Positions 57,110-64,000 of a DNA stretch of 64,000 nucleotides are shown here, piece by piece. Source of the DNA: Aplectana chamaeleonis (lineage: Eukaryota; Nematoda; Chromadorea; Rhabditida; Cosmocercidae). Position numbers and translations under genes: made by a program. Position 1 is the first letter of the stretch; every line of letters starts with the position of its first letter. Where the stretch lies: NCBI GenBank assembly GCA_029168955.1, contig JAPDOI010000290.1, positions 620,001 to 684,000 on the forward strand, written 5' to 3'. Below the pieces are notes generated by a model, which made no database searches, was not told the DNA's origin, and saw only the letters and a list, made by a program, of their open reading frames with translations.

Positions 57110-58416
57110 TAGAGTGAGGACTTTTTGAAAAGAGACCGAACGAACGAATTTCGAATAATTTCGTTCATTTTTTATTTCGAACCAACGAATTTCGAATAAA
57201 TTCGTCCATTTTTTATTTCGAACGAACGAATATTCGAAATTCGACTATTCGAATGACGAATAATTTAGAGGCAGTGTTCACGATTAAAAAAAATGTGTTT
57301 CAGTTTCCACTAGGAATGGGTAGTGGAGGGGCACACTGAAACGTTGACGTCGAAAGAACGCATGGAGCCAGGAAACGCTCCAAAAGAGCCCGAAGTTGCC
57401 ACTTCGAGCGCAAGGCAAACCCCAAACGCGCAACACACACCCACCGACGTGAACAAATGAATGCTCGCGATCGTGAGATGAGCGATGATTTGCAATCACT
57501 AGCCCCGTTCTTCCCTACATTCTCAGTTTCTCTCTTTACTCAGGTCACTTCGCAGACATCGGCTGCAAAAGACGGAAGTTACAAGCCTTGTACAACACGT
57601 CCACCATGTTTCCTTAGCCCAATCTTTGAGGGACCATAACTCCGTTCCCAGAAGGTCCTGTGCGATTTCAGAGACATCATTGGAATCAGCATGAGGTCGT
57701 TTTCAAGATAGGGGGAAAAGCAGAGAAACTATTCTCATCGTGAACACTGCCTTTAAGCATTCATAGCAATATCGCGCAACTACGAAGTGAGCGGCAATAA
57801 CAAGTTGAATTCTTCTTCCAAATCCTTATTTCCACCTACAAATCAAATTAATAAGGCACGACTCATCTCTAAACCTGTACGGGCTACAACGCAAAGAATG
57901 CTACAAAACCATTTTTCCGCTCTAACCTAAGGAGCTTATTCGAGGTGCTGAACATGAATAAGAGGTCCACTCTCGGTGCTTCGAAAGATCACGGTAACTA
58001 TAGGGTAATTATATCGTTAAAGTCTCCGATATGACTGAAATTTCGCCTAGAGAACCTACACCAACCTTCTCAGATAAAAAGAAGCTCGACGCTCACTCCG
58101 ATCTTCCCACTTTTCCGGGGACACGATATAGGCGAGCGCTTGCCCTCCTGACACGAGAGCGTGCCCATCACGGGCAAAGCGTGCCCCCAAAAAGATGCTC
58201 GTCGCTCAAGATGCTAGTTTCCAAGGGAGGCATACGACACGGTTCTGATCCAGGACTCGGACGAAGGCAATGCCTTCTGTTCAGTTGCCCAATTTTGCGG
58301 TACTTGGTTCCACCTGGACGCTGAAGGCCCTGCTCAATCGCTGGTGGCACCAGTCGGTGCTCGGTGCACTGGCCGGGTTGCGTGTTGGCGTGCGGCCGCG
58401 TCGTGCACTGGTGCGT
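57110..58416 (+). repeat. Dispersed repeat, copy 2
   Basis: Partner of 163-1633 in the same orientation, with fewer TTCGAA units and its TTAA MITE in the opposite orientation. It ends at the GTGCGT at 58416, after which the sequences diverge. 58417-58844 shows no recognised feature. Confidence 0.85.
57269..57752. mobile_element. TTAA MITE family, copy B (inverted relative to copy A)
   Basis: AGGCAGTGTTCACGAT follows TTAG (mutated TTAA, 57265-57268). ATCGTGAACACTGCCT ends at 57752 before TTAA (57753-57756). Its right half is the complement of the left half of copy A, while its left ~200 bp differ. Confidence 0.85.
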
Positions 58417-58844
58417 CTTGAACTCCCACTCAGGCTTGAAAATGACTTGCATGAGTGTTGGGTCACTTTCATTCTTTTTCGGGGCGTTTCACTGGTTGTC
58501 ACCGGTTCTCCCAAAGGTGAAGGTTCCCCACTTCACCTGCCCAGGGAGAAGGTTGATGGAGTACATGGCTCCACCTAACGAAGCTATGGTTGGTGTTATC
58601 ACTGCGCGGCGGCATAAAAAAATGAGCGTGGCCAAGTGCGATTGCAATGTGGCACCCCCTGTTAGAACCACAGTAGTAGCCTCATCAGACGGTGTGGGGA
58701 AAAAATTTAGCTCTTGTGTTCGGAAAAATGGAACAATGGAGTAGTGAAGAAAATGAATTCAGTCCTTTTTTTCGTTGAAAGGTATGCCAATTCCTTCATA
58801 CATTAGAGCTGATTTTCATATTTTTTGTTAATTGAGCTCGGGTA

Positions 58845-59160
58845 TTCAAATTCGAATAACGTTCGAATATTCACCTCTGCGAATAATCGAATTTGAATAA
58901 TGTTCGAATATTCACCTTTTTCGAATAGTCGAATTCGAATAATATTCGAATATTCACCTTTACCGAATAGTCGAATTCGAATAATATTCGAATATTCATC
59001 TTTTGCGAATAGTCGAATTCGAATAATATTCGAATATTCACCTTTTGCGAATAGTCGAATTCGAATAATGTTCGAATTTTCATCTTTTGCGAATAGTCGA
59101 ATTCGAATAATGTTAGAATATTCACACTTTTCGAATATTCGAATGTTCGAATAAAAATTC
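58845..59160. repeat. 42-bp tandem repeat, GAATATTCG-rich
   Basis: About seven units of 42 bp read GAATTCGAATAATATTCG, AATATTCACC, TTTTGCGAATAGTC. The units vary at a few positions. Minus-strand frames read a 14-residue repeat (FEFDYSQK-type), again a by-product of the period. Confidence 0.9.
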
Positions 59161-59371
59161 GTTCGAAAAATTCGAATATAATGAACAGATACAATGCGTT
59201 ACAATACTTGAGAGACCTATGATACTGTATAAAAACAAAACACAAAAACACATTACTTCACACAAAGAAGCGCACCAATATGTGTCGAAACAAATACGAG
59301 ACTACGCAAAGGATCAATAACAACATAAAAACTACAATTCAAACAAAAAAAAACGTCAACGATCAGCACAC

Positions 59372-60196
59372 TTAGTCATCATTCGGTGGGCTTGGACTAC
59401 GCGACTTCGAATGCATATCTGCGTCACCATTACCAACTGGAGAGCCCGAACGATGCGATCCATCACGAGACCTGCTTCGAGACCTCGACTTTGACTTGCT
59501 ACGCTCATCATCTCCATTCTTCTTTGGCGATGCACTGCGAGAGCGCGTTGGTCTGCGAGACCTGCTGCGGCTCCTTGAGCGAGAACGACTTCTCGACGGA
59601 GAACGTGAGCGGCTCCTGCTCCTAGAACGCGAACGACTGCGCCTCTCCGAATAGTCAATCAACTTCAGTTTACGTCCATTCACTTCCTCTCCTTGCATCT
59701 TGTCCAACGCTCTATCCATATCTTCCCGTGTTGCAAAACAAACAACCCCAACATTCCTCTTGCTCTTGTGGGCATCTGCAAATGTCACTTCACATCCAAC
59801 CTTTCGCATTAAATCTTTCAAATCCTGCCAAGAAACACGAGTAGACAGGTTCTCCACGACCATGCGATGACGCGTCTGTGTTGGTGGACCATATCTGGAA
59901 CTGGCATCTCTTCTCTGGGGTGGGTAGCGGTCGAAACCGCCGCGACAGGGGCCCCCGGGACCTCCGGCTCTCGGACCACGCTTCGAGAACTCCAACATCA
60001 CCCGCTCCCCAGCCAATTCCTTCCCATTCAAATCGTAGACAGCATCATCCGCGTCACATGCCTCGTCGAACTCCACGAAACCGAATCCATTCTTCAACAC
60101 GATATCCCGAATCCTCCCATATCCACGAAAGAAGTGTTCGATATCCCGCTCAGAAGCTCGTTATGATAGTCGACCGATATAAACTCGAGTAGACAT
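59372..60196 (-). pseudogene. Intronless SR splicing-factor copy (SRSF4/5/6-type) with early stop
   Basis: From ATG at 60196 the minus strand encodes VYIGRL (RNP2 of RRM1, residues 5-10), then an in-frame TAA at codon 12 (60161-60163) where the family has a tyrosine. It continues uninterrupted through ERDIEHFFRGYGRIRDIVLK, KNGFGFVEF (RNP1), DLNGKELAGERV, an Arg/Gly-rich hinge, a second RRM (about 110-182) with the SR-specific SWQDLKD, an RS-repeat tail and the TAA at 59372. Length (274 codons) and order fit worm RSP-1/RSP-2 and vertebrate SRSF4-6, which act in pre-mRNA splicing. The complete lack of introns plus the stop indicates a retrocopy. No poly(A) tract follows. Only one base separates it from an intact frame, so sequence error or recent decay are both possible. 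Confidence 0.85.
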
Positions 60197-60364
60197 GATA
60201 CACAAATCACAACGCCAGACGACGACAATTCGAACTCGAATATTCGATCCTCACTCTAGTGCTCAACACGAATCTGACGTCAGTTTATCGATTTTTGACC
60301 GCTTACGGTACATTACGGTGCGTATACGGTAGTTAGGTCAAAGTCTCAGATTTGTCCCAAAGTT

Positions 60365-60550
60365 TCTATGTGGAGATTATTTGGGGTGCTGAATATGAAT
60401 TCGGTGTCCGTTTGTCGATTTTCGAATTATTTAGGTAGGTTTCGCTCCCTATATGGCATCTTACCGACCGTAACCTACAATTAACCTCAAAATTTCGACA
60501 AGCGAACCCCAAATTCATGTTCAGCACCCCGGATTACCTCTACATACATG
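60365..60550. mobile_element. Small inverted-repeat element
   Basis: ATGTGGAGATTATTTGGGGT and GCTGAATATGAATT at the left are mirrored by AATTCATGTTCAGC and ACCCCGGATTACCTC at the right (arms about 50 bp). The phrase GGTGCTGAACATGAAT also occurs inside both dispersed-repeat copies (1153, 57936). Confidence 0.65.
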
Positions 60551-60747
60551 TTTTTAGCAGAATCCGGAATTTTTTTCTAAAACACCTTAAAAATTCCATG
60601 GGGGGTAGGTACCCTTAGGCCTTTTTCAGAGTTGTATCGCCGTGCGACGCAATGGGATGACAACCATGAGCATCGATCGAGATCACGTCGCACGTCGATC
60701 TGTATTCAAAACATGCCATCGCGTCGCGCGGCAATCGAACTCTGTAA

Positions 60748-60879
60748 GGGGTCGTTTATACTTCCGCCGGACAGCGGCGCGGCGAAGTCCCTGTAATGTT
60801 GATCACGCGGCGCGGCACGATCGATATTCTAAGATTGCACTTCGCCGCGCCGCTCAGCGCCGGAAGTATAAAGGATCCC
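60748..60879. mobile_element. 132-bp PIF/Harbinger-like MITE
   Basis: The element starts GGGGTCGTTTATACTTCCG and ends CGGAAGTATAAAGGATCCC, with about 40-bp inverted ends containing GCGGCGCGGCGAAGT. TAA is duplicated on both sides (60745-60747, 60880-60882). A 3-bp TWA duplication and GG-starting ends are typical of PIF/Harbinger. Confidence 0.8.
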
Positions 60880-61379
60880 TAAGAGGTCTTACATTGCCGC
60901 AAAGCTTTAAAAACGCTCCTAACTTCTTTCAGAGTGAGTCTAGGCAGCTGCGATGGGCATATTCGGAGCTTTCGTCCGAAAATGATTCTAGAAAATTTTT
61001 ATTTTATTTGGAATGGTTACTATGACCTATAGTACTTCCCTTGTTAGAAATACGCTCTATTTCAGGAGCGCTATTACTTGGTTCCTTCGTGAACGTGTGC
61101 AGAGAGGGAAGGCACGGCTTAAGAGTGGGGTGAAGAGCGGCGCGCGCGCGATGGAGCCAAGTTATTTCGACTCCCATATGTAGCTCCCATACGTACAGTA
61201 CTCGCACGGATCGCATTCACAGTTTGCCTTGCTTGTTGTGCGTTGGCGCACTCGGGCTATCCACTGGTTTTCTGCAGCCATCAAAAGCAGACACACTTGT
61301 TTTGGAGCGAGGTTTGCATAGTGTAGTGCAGACTTGCGAGAGACAGGTGGAGACGGCAAGAAAAAGGAAAGAGCAGTGT

Positions 61380-61667
61380 ATGCGCCATCGTGCGTTCAAA
61401 CGTCCTTCACTTGACTGCAGGAGAAAGCTGTTTGATGTGTGCATGGTGTACAAGCTTTTGAATTACAAAGTGAAAATTAGTTTCTTACATTTTTTTAAGC
61501 TCTTTCGATCGAGGGCGAGAGGACCTCGATTTAAAATAAGTATAAGTAGACCAAAAACTAACACTACCGCATACTCTTTTTTCATCAGGGCCGCGTCAGC
61601 GTACAATGCGCTTATGAGTTCGAGTTCCCAGATAATGGGGTTTCCAAGGTTCAAACGCTTCGCGTAA
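61380..61667 (+). pseudogene. CR1/jockey-type LINE reverse transcriptase tail
   Basis: The frame encodes RRKLFDVCMVYKLLNYKV, then RARGPRFKISISRPKTNTT, FFIRAASAYNALMSSSSQ and IMGFPRFKRFA, then stops. These are the last ~80 residues of CR1-type RTs (RR..D..M.YK, RG..FK, FF.R....WN.L, FK). The upstream part of the same open frame (61224-61380) has no family resemblance. It is a 3' fragment, clade as at 44532-45560. The interval 60883-61380 has no recognised gene. Confidence 0.75.
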
Positions 61668-61809
61668 TCCAAGTTTTTTAACGGTGCAGTTTGCTGAGTT
61701 GTGTGGACTAACTTTTCCGTAAAGCTTGTTTGTACTCGTTGAGATTTGTATGTTTTGCTTTGTGGACTGTTTCATTATTGTTTTTCTTGCTTTCATACGA
61801 TTGTCTTAA

Positions 61810-62110
61810 AGGCAGTGTTCACGATAATTTCTACTTCCGATATCTCCACGGTTTACTGAAGGTCTGGTGCCCTATATAGCAAGGCATGCTCATTAAGTCT
61901 TCATTTGTCTTAAGTCTTCATTTGTTCCTTTCAAGGGGCGGATCTGGGGCACGGGGCGTGTCTGGGGCAGCAAAACGCTTATTTGCAGCCGTTACTTTGC
62001 CACTCCTGGCTCGTTTTCTACCGTTCCTTTGGCACTGGGAGCCTAGGATCCTTCTCCCCTATCATTTTACTGTGGAAAGTCAACTAGGATGATCATCGTG
62101 AACACTGCCT
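61810..62110. mobile_element. TTAA MITE family, copy E (301 bp)
   Basis: AGGCAGTGTTCACGAT follows TTAA (61806-61809). ATCGTGAACACTGCCT ends before TTAA (62111-62114). The right ~200 bp are inversely repeated in copy F. Confidence 0.85.
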
Positions 62111-62114
62111 TTAA

Positions 62115-62553
62115 AGGCAGCGTTCACGGTGATCATCATTGGTGACTTTCCGCAGTGAAATGATAGTCGGGAAGGACCCTAGGCTCCCAGTGTTGAAAGA
62201 GCGGTAGAAAACGAGCCAGGAGTGACAAAATAACGGCGGCGAACAAGCGTTTTGGTGTACCAGAACCGCGCCGCACTCCAGATCCGCCCCCTCGATATGA
62301 ACAAATGAAGACTCAGATTACAGGAATGATCAAGTCAAGGAATTGCTGGTATGTGAGCTGATCGCTTCATTGCACTGATAGGTATCATCCGTCTAGCCGT
62401 CAATCCCTCCAAAATCAACGTTACAAAGAGGACCTTTCTTGGCTCAAAAACGCGACTTTCGCGTTCTTTTCAAGCGTGTTTCGCTATACAGAGCACCAGA
62501 CCTTCTGTAAACCGTGGAGTTATTGGAAGTGAGATTTATCGTGAACACTGCCT
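62115..62553. mobile_element. TTAA MITE family, copy F (439 bp), tail-to-tail with E
   Basis: AGGCAGCGTTCACGGT starts right after the TTAA that also ends copy E. The far end ATCGTGAACACTGCCT precedes TTAA at 62554-62557. Inner sequence (CTTTCCGCAGTGAAATGATA, CTAGGCTCCCAGTG, AAAACGAGCCAGGAGTG) is the complement of copy E. Confidence 0.85.
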
Positions 62554-62858
62554 TTAAACATCGTAATATCGCTCCAGCCGCGAAGCGGTTAAAATTGTGG
62601 CTTGTGGCCAAAGACTCCATGAACTGCTTAGGTACGGATCCTAAGGTGATATGGAGCAGAGGTCTTAGTGTGCCGGACGGCGGCATCTTATGCAATGTAT
62701 GGGATACCTTCGCGATATAGTTGTGCACGCTATGTCGCTCGAACGTTCCCTGTATACTCAGACAATGGGGTGGACCAACCGCGGACATGTTCCGTACTGA
62801 CCACGTACAGGTTGCGTACCGACGGCGGGATGGGCGACGTTTGGAACGCAATTTGACC

Positions 62859-63288
62859 GCGGTCGGTACGCAGTGCCACGCGGTCAGTACGGAATGCCAC
62901 GCGGTTAGTACGCATCGCCGCGCGTTCGGTACGTCTTGCCCCGCGGTCTGTATGCATTGTCACGCGGTCGGTACGCACTGCCACGCGGTTGGTACGCATT
63001 ACCACGCGGTCGGTACGCACTGCCACGCGGTTGGTGCGTCTTGCCGCGCGGTTAGTACGTATCGTTACGCCGTCGGTACGTCTTGCGACGCGGTCGGGAC
63101 GCAATGCAACGTGGTTAGTACGCATTGCCACGCGGTCGATACGTACTGCCACGCAGTCAGCACGCATTGCCACGCGGTCGATACGTCTTGCCACGCGGTC
63201 GTTACGCATTATCAGACTGTCGGTACGCTATTGACACGCGGTTGAGACTCATTGCGACGCAATCCCGACGCATTGCAACGCGGTCTCG
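62859..63288. repeat. 21-bp tandem array, about 20 units
   Basis: Units of 21 bp read CACGCGGTCGG, TACGCATTGC with limited variation (TCTTGC or CACTGC endings), and nearly all units keep the exact length. Just upstream (62752-62766) is GTATACTCAGACAAT, which also precedes the array at 51260. The seven-residue periodic frames are by-products. Confidence 0.92.
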
Positions 63289-64000
63289 CTGCCTCTGACC
63301 TCAGACCTGGCAAGCGAAGGACAACGGGAACGTGGTATTTCCACAGCTTTTGTTATTTGTAACTTCACTGGGGGAACACTGAAGCTGAAAATAGAAAACT
63401 GAGGATGTTCCTGTGGTCAAACTCAATGATTTCTTGTTCAATGTTTTTCCATTTTTTGAAAATTTCCTCAGTCGTTACATGATCCGTATAATTTTGTGAA
63501 GGAAGCTGGGCGCAGCTAAAGTCTATCCGAATGCGACTGTCCGCTCACACGGTCGGCAAGCGTGTCGAGCGGCCGTCACTAGGGCATTTTTCGAACGAAC
63601 CTACCCACAACTGAGATAAAGCTGACTGGGATACTGTTCACTATTTGTCTGATATTCCTGCTAATCGTTTCACAGTTTCAAAAAATACCTTTGCAACCGC
63701 CAATCAACACTCACGCCGACCGCGTGGGCGAACAGTCTCGTTCGGACTGACTTCACGTAGCATGTGTGGAAGCCAGAAAACGTCAGGTCAGACTAAGTCC
63801 ATATTTCTGGTTTTTCTTTTCGACAATCTGGCTTCAGAGTGTTGATTACACGCCACCATAAAAATTCTGATGCTCTGTCGTAGACCTAAAGCATGCCTCA
63901 AGCGATGCTTTAGTTAAGCACCTCCAATTAAGGGCTTCTTGACAACCTTCGCATACGAGCATGCGCGTCGCCCTTCCTACCTTGGTTACTTCACTTGGAA
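63289..64000. other. No recognised gene
   Basis: The last 0.7 kb shows no recognisable coding, RNA or transposon signature. Confidence 0.4.

Noticed and set aside
62721..63245. 174-codon His/Cys-rich protein
   Set aside because: Produced by the 21-bp tandem array; the opposite strand is open as well.

Overview
Eukaryotic, gene-poor, repeat-dominated DNA. The best guess is a nematode of the strongylid/hookworm type. That rests on degenerate non-LTR reverse transcriptase tails of the kind abundant in such genomes (2180-3115, 37187-37807), many small inverted-repeat transposons, an SR splicing-factor retrocopy resembling the worm rsp-1/rsp-2 group, and no operon-like or bacterial gene structure. 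The species is inference; no rRNA or clear tRNA is present to anchor it.

Layout. 1-6.0 kb: a dispersed 1.5-kb repeat, a TTAA-flanked MITE, an RTE-like LINE fragment, and several inverted-repeat elements. 6.0-31.2 kb: one continuous GC-rich satellite of about 600 monomers of 42 bp with higher-order repeats and kilobase-scale internal duplications. Because 42 is divisible by 3, nearly all frames on both strands stay open for hundreds of codons; these are not genes. 31.36-31.60 kb: a CA microsatellite. 32.2-35.9 kb (minus strand): a decayed Penelope-like retroelement whose GIY-YIG endonuclease lies N-terminal to the reverse transcriptase, with a CxC linker; this is the permuted Naiad-type architecture. 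A 678-bp MITE is nested in its RT. 37-54 kb: a transposon graveyard with nested insertions, including a truncated LINE with a 17-bp target duplication, a hAT-type element with a perfect 8-bp duplication, a piggyBac-type element at TTAA inside a larger palindrome, CR1-like RT remnants, and several long-TIR foldback elements. 54.35-55.75 kb: a second 42-bp minisatellite, each unit carrying a TGACGTCA palindrome. 56-60.3 kb: a second copy of the 5' dispersed repeat, a third 42-bp array (TTCGAA-rich), and an intronless SR-protein copy with an early stop. 60.3-64 kb: a 132-bp PIF/Harbinger-like MITE, a LINE tail, two TTAA MITEs abutting tail-to-tail, and a 21-bp array.

No intact protein-coding gene was found. 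The most interesting signals are the Naiad-type element, the recurrence of a 42/21-bp period in sequence-unrelated arrays, a hAT-internal array homologous to the CRE-palindrome minisatellite, and internal 'empty site' evidence for the piggyBac-type insertion. All identifications come from reading the sequence; no database search was run.
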